DNA from: BM509 sp036396915
GTDB lineage: Bacteria; Desulfobacterota; Desulfuromonadia; Desulfuromonadales; Geopsychrobacteraceae
Direction: 5' to 3'
Length of the DNA stretch: 42,204 bases
NCBI GenBank assembly: GCA_036396915.1
Contig: DASWJX010000089.1
Span: forward strand, 1 to 42,204
In this document: piece after piece, positions 13,756-21,355 of the stretch
How positions within the stretch are numbered: position 1 is the stretch's first letter
Layout of the letters: each line of letters opens with the position of its first letter
Notes under the pieces: generated by a model
What the model saw: only the letters and a program-made list of their open reading frames with translations
The model's database searches: none
What the model was told of the DNA's origin: nothing
Program-made: the position numbers and the translations under genes

Positions 13756-14085
13756 ATGAAGAAAATGATCGTTCTGTTGTGTGTTGTTGCTGTTGTTGCC
13801 GGCACCGCTATGTTTGCCGTTGCCGACAACGGTCCTGCCGAGATCAAACTCGAAGGCGGCAAGATGGGGGCCATCACCTTCCCCCACGCCGCTCACCAGG
13901 GCAAGGTTGACGACTGCACCAAATGCCACCACAAGGGTGTCGAAGGTGACAAAATCGCTTGTACGTCCTGCCACGGTGTCGATGCCGCCGCTCCCAAAGC
14001 CAAGGATGCTTTCCATGACCAGTGCAAAGGGTGCCACAAGGACATGGGCGGCCCGACCAAATGCAAAGAGTGTCACGTCAAATAA
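13756..14085 (+). CDS. Small periplasmic four-heme c-type cytochrome (c7/c3 family)
   Basis: A 109-aa precursor. The ATG at 13756 follows AAGGAG and gives a signal peptide with a probable cut after AVA (about residue 23), leaving a mature chain of about 86 residues. Four CXXCH heme sites are visible: CTKCH, CTSCH, CKGCH and CKECH, plus the FPHAAHQ motif that supplies axial histidines. Geobacter PpcA-type c7 cytochromes of similar length have three sites and lack the second one, so this form carries an extra heme at the position of heme II of cytochrome c3. Such proteins shuttle electrons across the periplasm to metal oxides or other acceptors. The gene stands alone, with its own promoter and a strong terminator, which suggests high expression. 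Confidence 0.93.
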   Translation: MKKMIVLLCVVAVVAGTAMFAVADNGPAEIKLEGGKMGAITFPHAAHQGKVDDCTKCHHKGVEGDKIACTSCHGVDAAAPKAKDAFHDQCKGCHKDMGGPTKCKECHVK

Positions 14086-14097
14086 GTTTTAACCGTT

Positions 14098-14146
14098 CCC
14101 AACAAAAAAGGCCGGTCTGGTTTCCAGACCGGCCTTTTTTGTTGGG
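14098..14146. terminator. Strong terminator after the cytochrome gene
   Basis: The arms at 14098-14120 and 14124-14146 are exact reverse complements over 23 bp with a 3-nt TTT loop. A six-T run lies within the right arm and a six-A run within the left arm. The symmetry means it can work on both strands. It is one of the strongest intrinsic terminators in the window. Confidence 0.9.
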
Positions 14147-14300
14147 CGGCCGGGCCGGGCGCGGTGCGCGCAGCTGTTTTTTTATGGAACCTGAGGGGCA
14201 AGTTTTGTATCCTGCTAAGGGTTCACCCAGGCCGGAACGGGGCGCACATGCGCCACCCCGCTCTGTTGAGATCGACCTGTCGGGAGGCATTGCCATCACT

Positions 14301-15020
14301 GTGGAAACTGTAGACCGGCTCCAGCCGGGAGGGTTCAGCCTGCTGCAGGCCAGAAACGGATATCGTTATTCTCTCGATCCGGTGCTGCTGGTCGGTTTCG
14401 TCGGTCCGGCCAGGGCGCGGCGGGTCCTCGATCTGGGAACCGGGGCGGGGGTTATTCCTCTTCTGCTTTCCGCGGATGACAGCGTCGCTGAGGTCGTCGG
14501 GCTGGAATTGCAGCACGGCCTGGCCGAGAGAGCCCGGCGCAACGTGGAGCTCAACGGCCTGGCGGATCGCCTGCGCATCGTTGAGGGGGACCTGCGCCGG
14601 ATCAGAGATCTGTTCCCGGTGGAGTCCTTCGATATGGTGATTTCCAATCCCCCCTACCGCCGCCCGGAAAGCGGCAGGATCGCCCCGCAGGATGAACGGG
14701 CGGCGGCACGTCATGAACTTGCCGGAGGGCTGGTCGATTTTCTTGCGGCGGCAAGCTACCTGTTGTGCAACGGCGGGCGCTTTGCCGTCATCTATCTCGC
14801 CGAACGGCTGGCCGAATTGCTGGACGGCATGCGTGCGTTCCGGCTGGAGCCGAAGCGGCTGCGCTGTGTCCATTCCCGTGCGGGCGAAGCGGCCAGGCTG
14901 GTCCTGGTCGAAGGGCGCAAATGCGGCGGCCCCGGCATGGTCGTCGAGCCGCCCCTTTATGTCTACCGGAGTGCGGGCCGCGACTACTCGGATGAAATCC
15001 TGGCGTTTTACGGCCGGTGA
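14301..15020 (+). CDS. TrmN6-like SAM-dependent tRNA adenine methyltransferase
   Basis: About 239 aa, class I methyltransferase fold. The SAM-binding motif VLDLGTGAGVIPLLL and the amino-methyltransferase motif NPPYRRPE are clear. The order and spacing match TrmN6/YfiC, which methylates N6 of adenine 37 in tRNA-Val. The start is unsettled: the GTG at 14301 gives the usual family N-terminus (ETVDRL…GGFSLLQARNGYRYSLDPVLL) with GGGAGG 13 nt upstream. An ATG at 14184 would add 39 residues without family similarity and has no ribosome binding site. The longer open frame upstream overlaps the cytochrome gene and is spurious. The exact target base is inferred from the family. Confidence 0.85.
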   Translation: METVDRLQPGGFSLLQARNGYRYSLDPVLLVGFVGPARARRVLDLGTGAGVIPLLLSADDSVAEVVGLELQHGLAERARRNVELNGLADRLRIVEGDLRRIRDLFPVESFDMVISNPPYRRPESGRIAPQDERAAARHELAGGLVDFLAAASYLLCNGGRFAVIYLAERLAELLDGMRAFRLEPKRLRCVHSRAGEAARLVLVEGRKCGGPGMVVEPPLYVYRSAGRDYSDEILAFYGR

Positions 15021-15026
15021 AGGGCC

Positions 15027-15551
15027 TCAGGAATCAGCGCGATCGGCCAGGGCCTGTTTGGCCTTTTTTAATTGCTTCTGCAGGGAGAAGAGACGCCGCA
15101 GTTCTTCCTTCAATTCTTCGTTGTTGAGCCCCTGAAGACACTGTTCGATCTCTTCCCGATCGGCGCTGTCCAGTTTCTGGTTGCGCCAGGCCGGCGGGGC
15201 CGCCGGCGGCGGCTGCGGTTTCGGCTCCGGTGTGTGGCTGCCGCGCCGCAGGTAGATGTCTTCGATACGCGCATTGGGGAGTTTTTCATTCAGTTTCTGC
15301 AGGATTTTCGGCTTCAGCATCTGTAATTGCTGCATCCAGACCGCATTGTCAACCCGCACCTCGAGGACGCCCTCGCGCAATCGCAACGGCCTGGCCCGGC
15401 GCGCGATCTGCTCCCCGACAATTTTGTCCCAGACCAGCCAGGCCTGATAACGTGAAAGACGGTCCCCCATCCCCTGCTCGTTGATCACCTGTTTCAGCAA
15501 CGATCCGACGCTGGCCGCTTTCCGCATCGGGGGGCGCCTGGGGCCGCTCAT
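15027..15551 (-). CDS. DciA-like protein (DUF721)
   Basis: A 174-aa protein whose first ~100 residues are the DUF721/DciA domain (SVGSLLKQVINEQGMGDRLSRY…VWDKIVGEQIARRARPLRLREGVLEVRVDNAVWMQQLQMLKPKIL). In other bacteria DciA helps load or run the replicative helicase DnaB. A proline-rich linker (about residues 108-125) leads to a charged, probably coiled-coil tail rich in Leu, Glu and Lys. The start codon overlaps the stop of the upstream small membrane protein gene (ATGA). It converges with the TrmN6-like gene, with only 6 nt between the stops. The replication role is inferred from the family. Confidence 0.8.
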   Translation of the reverse strand: MSGPRRPPMRKAASVGSLLKQVINEQGMGDRLSRYQAWLVWDKIVGEQIARRARPLRLREGVLEVRVDNAVWMQQLQMLKPKILQKLNEKLPNARIEDIYLRRGSHTPEPKPQPPPAAPPAWRNQKLDSADREEIEQCLQGLNNEELKEELRRLFSLQKQLKKAKQALADRADS

Positions 15552-15805
15552 GGCAGCCTCTTGCGCCGTAGTTGTCCGCCAATCAGCTGGCCGGCAATGG
15601 CGCAGCCGATGGTCAGCGGAACCAGGTGCCAGCTGAACCCCTGCAGCACGCGCAGGGCAATAATGAACGGGATGGAGATATGGATCAGAACAAACCAGCG
15701 CAGGGAGAATTTACGACTGGTTTCACGGATATAGCCGAGGGGCAGGTTGACGGCGAAGGAAAATATCAGCAAAATGGTAAGCTGCAGGAAGCGGTCTGGC
15801 GACAC
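15548..15805 (-). CDS. Small membrane protein of unknown function
   Basis: An 85-aa protein with three hydrophobic segments (about residues 7-25, 39-53 and 60-76) separated by basic residues, and a basic C-terminus (GQLRRKRLP). The GTG start at 15805 has AAAGGA 8 nt upstream. The stop overlaps the DciA-like gene by 4 nt, so both are made from one mRNA. No family is recognised with certainty. Coupling to a DNA-replication protein may be incidental. Confidence 0.7.
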   Translation of the reverse strand: MSPDRFLQLTILLIFSFAVNLPLGYIRETSRKFSLRWFVLIHISIPFIIALRVLQGFSWHLVPLTIGCAIAGQLIGGQLRRKRLP

Positions 15806-15992
15806 TGGAGGTCCTTTCGGGGAGCAGGTGGTCGGTTTTCTTGGTTCACTCTACCCTCGCCCCAGTTTTTCTGTCAATGGCGGAGGTGACGCGCCGTTGG
15901 AAACGGTCTGGAAACAGGTCTTGCATGTGCCAGGCAAACATGTCATTATGCGCGGCCGGATGAGTCCGGGCAGCTGTTCGGGAGGTTCCTGC

Positions 15993-16244
15993 TTGGTAGC
16001 GGATAGTGATTACGTGGCTATTTTCAACTCGATTCATCGAGTGATGAGAGCCGAAAAAATACTGAAAAGCAAGCAGGCCAGGATCCTTCTGATCCCTGTG
16101 CCCCGACAGTTGACCTCGGATTGCGGATTGGCGATCCGCTATGCGGCCGAGGATCGCGGAACGGTTGAGGGGCTTCTGGCGGAAGCCGATCTGCTGCCGA
16201 CGGAAGTTTTTTGCAAAAAGGGCGAAAGTTTTGTTCGCTGTTGA
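15993..16244 (+). CDS. DUF3343 protein, putative Se/S-carrier-like
   Basis: An 83-aa protein that matches the DUF3343 pattern: DYVAIFNSIHRVMRAEKILKSKQ at the start, LIPVPRQLTSDCGLAIRY in the middle and a final Cys pair around EVFCKKGESFVRC. Members occur in anaerobes near sulfur- or selenium-handling genes and are annotated as putative selenium/sulfur carriers; this activity is not proven. The start is taken as TTG at 15993 because GGGAGG lies 7 nt before it and the family begins with the DYVAIF strand. The in-frame ATGs at 15948 and 15960 would add a Cys- and Gly-rich lead without a ribosome binding site. No selenium genes are adjacent. Confidence 0.78.
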   Translation: MVADSDYVAIFNSIHRVMRAEKILKSKQARILLIPVPRQLTSDCGLAIRYAAEDRGTVEGLLAEADLLPTEVFCKKGESFVRC

Positions 16245-16276
16245 TGGAAACGGCTGTTTCGCGGCAGGTTTTAGGC

Positions 16277-16306
16277 TTGACAAGGCGTAGGGTGTTTCCC
16301 TATATT
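16277..16306 (+). promoter_or_regulatory. Sigma-70-type promoter of ffh
   Basis: TTGACA (16277-16282), an 18-bp spacer and TATATT (16301-16306) lie 37 bp before the ffh start codon. Both boxes are near consensus, as expected for an essential housekeeping gene. Confidence 0.65.
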
Positions 16307-16342
16307 TACTCTTTCGTGGATTTGGCGCGAAGTACGTAATTT

Positions 16343-17695
16343 ATGTTTGATAATCTTTCTGAAAAGCTCGACTCGGTTTTTAAAAAGCTGCGCGGCCACG
16401 GCCGTCTGAATGAGCAGCACATCAAGGAGACCATGCGTGAAATCCGCCTGGTGCTGCTTGAGGCCGATGTTAATTTCCGGGTGGTTAAGGATTTTGTCGC
16501 CCGCGTGGGCGAGCGGTCCGTTGGCCAGGATGTTCTCAAGAGTCTGACTCCGGGCCAGCAGGTTATCAAAATTGTACGGGAAGAGTTGGCTGCCCTGATG
16601 GGGGAAGGGGAGGACAACCAGCTCGATCTGGCGGCACGACCTCCGGTGCCGATCATGCTGTGCGGTTTGCAGGGTGCGGGCAAGACAACGACCTGCGGCA
16701 AGCTGGCCCTGAAGCTGCGCCGGGACAAGCGCAATCCACTGCTGGTGCCGGCGGATGTTTACCGTCCGGCGGCCATTGAACAGCTGAAAACCCTCGGACG
16801 GCAACTTGGCGTTGAGGTGTTCGATTCGCAACCGGGGCAGGACCCGGTCGATATCTGCACCCGGGCCAGGACCTATGCCGAACTGAACGGGTTCGATACG
16901 ATTATTCTCGATACCGCCGGCCGCCTGCATATCGATGCGGAATTGATGCAGGAACTGCAGCGGATCGTTAAGGCCGTTGTGCCGCAGGAAATTCTCTTTG
17001 TGGCGGATGCCATGACCGGTCAGGATGCGGTCAATGTCGCGGCCAGTTTTGATGAACAACTGCCGCTGAGCGGTATCGTTCTGACCAAGCTTGATGGCGA
17101 TGCCCGCGGCGGTGCCGCCCTGTCGATCCGCGCCGTTACCGGCAAGCCGATCAAACTGGTCGGTATGGGCGAAAAGCTTGACGCTCTGGAGCAGTTCCAT
17201 CCGGACCGGATGGCCCAGCGGATTCTGGGGATGGGGGATGTCCTCAGTCTGATAGAAAAAGCCCAGTCGGCGGTGGACGTTGAAGAAGCGGCCGAGATGG
17301 AGCAGCGTCTGCGCAAGGAAGGCTTCACCCTGGAGACCTTTCTGGAGCAGATGCAGATGATCAAAAAGATGGGTTCTGTCGAATCGCTCCTGAAAATGAT
17401 CCCCGGAGCGGGCAAGGCCATGAAAAAGTCCGGCGGTATGCAGTTGCCCGAGGATGAATTGAAGAGAATCGAGGCGATCATCCGTTCGATGACGCCGAAA
17501 GAACGGCTGGATCATCGGATCCTCAACGGTTCGCGCCGGCTGCGCATTGCCAAGGGCAGCGGAACCAGGGTCCAGGATGTCAACCAGTTGCTCAAGCGTT
17601 TCACGGAAGCGCAGAAGATGATGAAAAAGATGCAGAAAATGGGCCCCAAGGGGCTCAAGGGGATGCTTGGCCGCGGCGGTCAACTTCCTTTTTGA
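16343..17695 (+). CDS. ffh: Signal recognition particle GTPase Ffh
   Basis: A 450-aa protein that binds signal sequences on nascent membrane proteins together with 4.5S RNA and docks them at FtsY. The N domain covers about residues 1-90. The GTPase domain starts with the P-loop GLQGAGKT at 108-115, and continues with DVYRPAAIEQL, DTAGRLHID and TKLDGDARGGAALS. The M domain, rich in methionines (MEQRLRKEGF…MQMIKKMG…GSGTRVQDVNQLLKRF), fills the last ~150 residues and ends with a glycine-rich tail. It heads the block of ribosome and RNA-modification genes that follows, though rpsP has its own promoter overlapping the ffh stop codon. Confidence 0.98.
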   Translation: MFDNLSEKLDSVFKKLRGHGRLNEQHIKETMREIRLVLLEADVNFRVVKDFVARVGERSVGQDVLKSLTPGQQVIKIVREELAALMGEGEDNQLDLAARPPVPIMLCGLQGAGKTTTCGKLALKLRRDKRNPLLVPADVYRPAAIEQLKTLGRQLGVEVFDSQPGQDPVDICTRARTYAELNGFDTIILDTAGRLHIDAELMQELQRIVKAVVPQEILFVADAMTGQDAVNVAASFDEQLPLSGIVLTKLDGDARGGAALSIRAVTGKPIKLVGMGEKLDALEQFHPDRMAQRILGMGDVLSLIEKAQSAVDVEEAAEMEQRLRKEGFTLETFLEQMQMIKKMGSVESLLKMIPGAGKAMKKSGGMQLPEDELKRIEAIIRSMTPKERLDHRILNGSRRLRIAKGSGTRVQDVNQLLKRFTEAQKMMKKMQKMGPKGLKGMLGRGGQLPF

Positions 17696-17719
17696 CCCGA
17701 AGGAATTCCTGTTTATAAT
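17692..17719 (+). promoter_or_regulatory. Promoter of the rpsP-rimM-trmD-rplS operon
   Basis: TTGACC (17692-17697) overlaps the TGA of ffh. After 16 bp it is followed by a perfect -10 box TATAAT (17714-17719). The rpsP start is 54 bp downstream. This supports separate control of the ribosomal protein operon from ffh. Confidence 0.7.
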
Positions 17720-17772
17720 ATAGATACGGAATTCTCATACTTAACAGACGAAGTACCAGGAGGAACAACAGC

Positions 17773-18048
17773 ATGGCAGTGAAGATCAGGCTCGCCCGTG
17801 GTGGCGCTAAAAAGAAACCGTTCTACAGGGTCGTTGTGGCCGACGGACGCTTTCCCCGGGATGGCCGTTTCATTGAGACTCTGGGGCAGTACGACCCGTG
17901 CCAGGAGCAGCCTCTGTTGAACATGAAGGAAGAGCGGGCTCTGGAGTGGCTTAGCCAGGGCGCCCAGCCGACCGATACAGTACGTCGATTGCTGCGTGAC
18001 AGCGGCATCTGGGCCAAGTTTAAGGCAGGAGTTTCCGCCGACGCTTGA
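17773..18048 (+). CDS. rpsP: 30S ribosomal protein S16
   Basis: A 91-aa protein with the S16 pattern VKIRLARGGAKKKPFYRVVVADGRFPRDGRFIETLGQYDP. It binds 16S rRNA early in 30S assembly. AGGAGG lies 10 nt before the ATG. It opens the classical rpsP-khpA-rimM-trmD-rplS order. Confidence 0.98.
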   Translation: MAVKIRLARGGAKKKPFYRVVVADGRFPRDGRFIETLGQYDPCQEQPLLNMKEERALEWLSQGAQPTDTVRRLLRDSGIWAKFKAGVSADA

Positions 18049-18096
18049 GCCTGGTCCGTATCCGGGGCCTGTGCCCCCACTACCCGGAGATGACCT

Positions 18097-18330
18097 ATGA
18101 AAGACCTGATCGAGTTCATTGCCAAGTCCCTGGTTGAGAAACCTGATGAGATCGTTATCTCTGAAGAAGTGGCGGAGGATGGCTCAGTCCTGGTCAAGCT
18201 TGCTGCCGCCCAGGAGGATATGGGACGGATCATCGGCAAGCAGGGTCGAAACGCCAAGGCCATGCGCACCCTGCTCAATGCCAAGGCAACCCGGGAAAAC
18301 AAGCGGGCTTCGCTGCAGATAATGGAATAA
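18097..18330 (+). CDS. khpA: KH-domain RNA-binding protein
   Basis: A 77-aa single KH domain protein. The GXXG loop is visible as GRIIGKQGRNAKAMR near residues 45-59, with VKLAAAQED leading into it. KhpA proteins bind RNA, often as a pair with KhpB/Jag, and affect cell-division or small-RNA behaviour in some bacteria. The gene sits in its usual place between rpsP and rimM, which points to a role in ribosome or RNA maturation here. Confidence 0.93.
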   Translation: MKDLIEFIAKSLVEKPDEIVISEEVAEDGSVLVKLAAAQEDMGRIIGKQGRNAKAMRTLLNAKATRENKRASLQIME

Positions 18331-18367
18331 GCCTCTCGGTACTTGAGGCTTAGAGGTATGTTGGTCG

Positions 18368-18898
18368 ATGTCGTCCGGTCAAAAGGCGTTACTGGAAGTT
18401 GGGCAGGTGGTCGGAACCCATGGCCTGCGCGGAGATATCAAGGTCCGGTTGACAACGTTCGATCCAGAGGACCTGCTGGCGGCCGAAAAGGTTTATCTGC
18501 GCAGCAAGGGCGGCGAGCCTGAACTGCTGACGCTGCTGCGTCAGTCCCTGCATAAAGGGCATGTTCTGCTGCGGCTGGCGGGCTTTGATTCTCTGACGGC
18601 TGTGGAGCCGTTGGTCGGTTCCGCGATTTTGCTGGACGAGGCGGAGCTTTCCGAACCTGACGCTGGACGCTATCGTTTCCACACCCTCGAGGGTCTGAAG
18701 GTTATCGACAGGCAGCTCGGACCGATCGGTATTCTGGTCGACATGTTTACCACCGCAGCCCATGACACCTATGTGGTTCACGGGGACTCCGGAGAGATTC
18801 TGATACCCGCGGTTTCATTGTACATTACTGAAATCGACCTTGAAGGCCGGATCATGACCGTCGATCTGCCCGAGGGGCTGGTTTCGCTAAACCGATGA
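18368..18898 (+). CDS. rimM: Ribosome maturation factor RimM
   Basis: A 176-aa 30S assembly factor that helps form the head of the small subunit and binds S19. The N-terminal barrel shows LEVGQVVGTHGLRGDIKVRLTTF; the PRC-barrel follows with GRYRFHTLEGLKV…LGPIGILVDMF and ends DLPEGLVSLNR. GAGG lies 12 nt before the ATG, a slightly long spacing. The stop overlaps the trmD start (ATGA). Confidence 0.96.
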   Translation: MSSGQKALLEVGQVVGTHGLRGDIKVRLTTFDPEDLLAAEKVYLRSKGGEPELLTLLRQSLHKGHVLLRLAGFDSLTAVEPLVGSAILLDEAELSEPDAGRYRFHTLEGLKVIDRQLGPIGILVDMFTTAAHDTYVVHGDSGEILIPAVSLYITEIDLEGRIMTVDLPEGLVSLNR

Positions 18899-19644
18899 TC
18901 TTTGACATTTTGACATTGTTTCCGGGCATGTTCGAATCGCCGTTGCGAGAGAGCATCATCGGCCGTGCGGCAGAGCAGGAGCTGCTGCAGATTCATACCC
19001 ATAATCTGCGGGACTGGGCCGAGGGTCGGCATCTGACGACCGATGACGCACCTTACGGCGGCGGCGACGGTATGGTGATGAAGCCGGAGCCGGTTGCACG
19101 GGCCGTGGCGGCGTTAAAGCAGAAATCTCCCGACGCGAAAGTTCTGCTCATGACACCTCAGGGGCAACCGTTCAAACAGGCCCATGCCAAACGGCTGGCC
19201 TGCGAGCAGGGGTTGATCTTCCTCTGTGGTCGCTATGAGGGGTTTGACGAGCGTATTAGGCTGGCCCTGGTGGACGAAGAATTCTCTATCGGTGATTTTA
19301 TTCTCACCGGCGGTGAACTTCCGGCCATGGTCATGATTGACGCCATCGCCCGCTATCTCCCCGGAGTTCTCGGCAACGCCGGCAGTGCCGAAACCGATTC
19401 CTTTTCAGACGGTCTTCTCGAATATCCCCAATATACCCGTCCAGCGGTCTTTGAGAGCATGGGCGTGCCGGAGGTTCTCCTTTCGGGAGATCATGGTCGG
19501 ATCGCCGCCTGGCGCCGGCGGCAGCAATTGCTGCGGACCTTGCAGAGACGGCCCGAGCTGTTGGAGACGGCGCGGCTGTCAGACGAGGACCGGCTGATGC
19601 TCGAAGAATTGCGCGGACAAGGACAATGTCAAACGGATAAATGA
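18895..19644 (+). CDS. trmD: tRNA (guanine37-N1)-methyltransferase
   Basis: A 249-aa SPOUT-type enzyme that methylates G37 next to the anticodon and prevents frameshifts. Typical segments are FDILTLFPGMFESPLRESIIGRA, DDAPYGGGDGMVMKPEP, CGRYEGFDERI and the knot region EFSIGDFILTGGELPAM. The start overlaps rimM by 4 nt. The C-terminal domain ends in a short hydrophilic tail. It belongs to the same operon as rpsP and rplS. Confidence 0.97.
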   Translation: MIFDILTLFPGMFESPLRESIIGRAAEQELLQIHTHNLRDWAEGRHLTTDDAPYGGGDGMVMKPEPVARAVAALKQKSPDAKVLLMTPQGQPFKQAHAKRLACEQGLIFLCGRYEGFDERIRLALVDEEFSIGDFILTGGELPAMVMIDAIARYLPGVLGNAGSAETDSFSDGLLEYPQYTRPAVFESMGVPEVLLSGDHGRIAAWRRRQQLLRTLQRRPELLETARLSDEDRLMLEELRGQGQCQTDK

Positions 19645-19650
19645 AATAAG

Positions 19651-19675
19651 CAGACGGGGAGAGGGTCCCCGCCTG
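19651..19675 (+). promoter_or_regulatory. Stem-loop between trmD and rplS
   Basis: CAGACGGGGA (19651-19660) and TCCCCGCCTG (19666-19675) form a 10-bp stem with one mismatch around a GAGGG loop. No T-run follows. Located in the 98-nt gap before rplS, it could be an RNA processing site, a partial terminator, or a leader structure for L19 control. Confidence 0.4.
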
Positions 19676-19742
19676 TCAGCGCTAGACGATACAGAAAATA
19701 CACTGAGAAGCATAGATCAGTAGATCAGCAGGAGGAACACAG

Positions 19743-20090
19743 ATGAACATCATAGATCGGTTGGAAATGGAGCAGATCAAGAAGGATATCCCTTCTTTTA
19801 AGCCAGGAGACACTCTCAAGATCCATGTCAAGATCACCGAGGGAGACAAGCAGCGGATCCAGATTTATCAAGGCGTTTGCATCAAGCGTCTGAACCGCGG
19901 CCTCGCTTCTTCCTATACGGTACGTAAAATGTCCGGTGCTATCGGCGTCGAGCGGATTTTTCCGCTGCACTCCCCCAGCATCGAGCAGATTGAAGTCCTG
20001 CGTGTCGGACGGGTCCGTCGTGCCAAGCTTTACTACCTGCGCAACCTGCGCGGTAAAGCTGCGCGGATTCCCGAAAAGCGTTTGGTCTGA
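19743..20090 (+). CDS. rplS: 50S ribosomal protein L19
   Basis: A 115-aa protein near the 30S-50S interface. It shows PSFKPGDTLKIHVKI, EGDKQRIQIYQGVCIKR and GVERIFPLHSPSIEQIEV, all typical of L19, and ends with the basic KLYYLRNLRGKAARIPEKR. AGGAGG precedes the ATG by 7 nt. A terminator follows, marking the end of the ribosomal part of the operon. Confidence 0.98.
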   Translation: MNIIDRLEMEQIKKDIPSFKPGDTLKIHVKITEGDKQRIQIYQGVCIKRLNRGLASSYTVRKMSGAIGVERIFPLHSPSIEQIEVLRVGRVRRAKLYYLRNLRGKAARIPEKRLV

Positions 20091-20113
20091 TCGCCGTACA
20101 TCAATTACACTGG

Positions 20114-20140
20114 AGCCCCGGCGGAAGCTGGGGCTTTTTT
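20114..20140 (+). terminator. Intrinsic terminator after rplS
   Basis: Arms AGCCCCGGC (20114-20122) and GCTGGGGCT (20127-20135) pair, with one G-T wobble, around a GGAA loop. They are followed by a six-T run. Confidence 0.85.
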
Positions 20141-20315
20141 GTTTTGACATGCGCGGTATGGCTCTTGCGCAACCGGGGAGCACGCGACTAGAGTTGTCGG
20201 TGCGGTCCTGCTCCCCGGCTGCAAAAACCGGAAGTGATGGCGATTTTCCTGGACTGCTCTGGTGCGGAGTTCCGCTGATTCCGGGAGAAATGCATTTTGC
20301 TGATTGGAGGCCAAA

Positions 20316-20960
20316 GTGACAAGCTTGGCCCTTTTCCCAGATGACGAACCGTCGCTGTTGCTCTTTGAAGAGCAGGCGCGCAAGAGCGGCTATCGGGCCA
20401 TCGTCGGGATCGATGAGGCCGGCCGCGGGCCCCTGGCCGGGCCGGTGGTGGCGGCTGCCGTTATTTTGCCTGAAGGCTTTGCCTTGTCAGGCCTTACCGA
20501 TTCCAAAAAACTGAGCGCAAAGCAGCGTGAAGCATTTTATCCGGAAATCCGCAGGTCTGCCCGTGCTGTCGGAGTCGGTGTGGCATCGGCCGCCGAGATC
20601 GATCGGATCAATATTCTGCAAGCGACCCTGCTTGCCATGCAGCGGGCAGTCAGCCGGCTGCCGGTCGCAGCGGATTATCTGCTGATCGACGGCATTACTC
20701 CCCTGCCCGTCATTATTCCGCAACGCACCCTGAAAAAAGGGGACAGCCGTTCCCTGTCGATTGCTGCTGCGTCGGTCATTGCCAAGGTGGTCCGGGACCG
20801 GATTATGCTGGCCGTTGACCGCCAGTTTCCGGGGTACGGATTTGCCGTCCATAAAGGGTACGGCACGGCTCTGCATCGGCAGGCCATCGCCGAGAAAGGC
20901 CCGGTCAAACCGCACCGTAGCAGCTTTGGCGGTGTTCGCGAATATCTGGAGAGGCAATGA
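20316..20960 (+). CDS. rnhB: Ribonuclease HII
   Basis: A 214-aa nuclease that cuts the RNA strand of RNA-DNA hybrids and removes single ribonucleotides. The active-site stretch IVGIDEAGRGPLAGPVVAAAV with DE, the LTDSKKLSAKQRE motif and the later SIAAASVIAKVVRDR are intact. The start chosen is GTG at 20316, 5 nt after TTGGAGG (20304-20310); the TTG at the beginning of that site is part of the binding site, not the start. The 225-nt gap before it holds the rplS terminator. The gene overlaps yraN by 4 nt. Confidence 0.95.
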   Translation: MTSLALFPDDEPSLLLFEEQARKSGYRAIVGIDEAGRGPLAGPVVAAAVILPEGFALSGLTDSKKLSAKQREAFYPEIRRSARAVGVGVASAAEIDRINILQATLLAMQRAVSRLPVAADYLLIDGITPLPVIIPQRTLKKGDSRSLSIAAASVIAKVVRDRIMLAVDRQFPGYGFAVHKGYGTALHRQAIAEKGPVKPHRSSFGGVREYLERQ

Positions 20961-21337
20961 GCGAAGAGCGATTGGCGCTGGGACGCTGGGGGGAGGAACA
21001 GGCGGTTGATCATCTTCGGCGCTGCGGCATGAAAATCCTGGAGAGGAACTATCGGGTTCCCGTGGGGGAGATCGACATTGTCGCCCGCGACAGGAAACAG
21101 CTGGTCTTTGTCGAGGTCAAGGCGCGGCGCAGCACGCGTTTCGGCACCCCCCAGGAAGCGGTCGGGCTGCGTAAACAGCGCCAGATCATCCGCGCCGCCC
21201 AATGGTATCTTGCCGACCACAGGGCTGATAAACTTCAGCCCCGCTTCGATGTGATTGCCGTCATGCCGGGGTCGGACGGCACGGCACGGATCGAACATCT
21301 GCGTGACGCCTTCACCCTTGATTTTTTGAATCGTTGA
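20957..21337 (+). CDS. yraN: UPF0102 / YraN family nuclease-like protein
   Basis: A 126-aa protein of the YraN family. The core VPVGEIDIVARDRKQLVFVEVKARRS carries the D-EVK pattern of the PD-(D/E)XK nuclease fold. LGRWGEEQAVDHLRRCGMKILERNYR is the usual start. The biological role is unknown. It overlaps rnhB (ATGA), the normal neighbour in many bacteria, which hints at nucleic-acid repair or processing. Confidence 0.92.
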   Translation: MSEERLALGRWGEEQAVDHLRRCGMKILERNYRVPVGEIDIVARDRKQLVFVEVKARRSTRFGTPQEAVGLRKQRQIIRAAQWYLADHRADKLQPRFDVIAVMPGSDGTARIEHLRDAFTLDFLNR

Positions 21338-21355
21338 CAGGTCCGGGAGTATTGT

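Noticed and set aside
14022..14300. Extension of the methyltransferase frame back into the cytochrome gene
   Set aside because: It overlaps the cytochrome coding sequence and crosses a 23-bp terminator. No ribosome binding site supports any start there.
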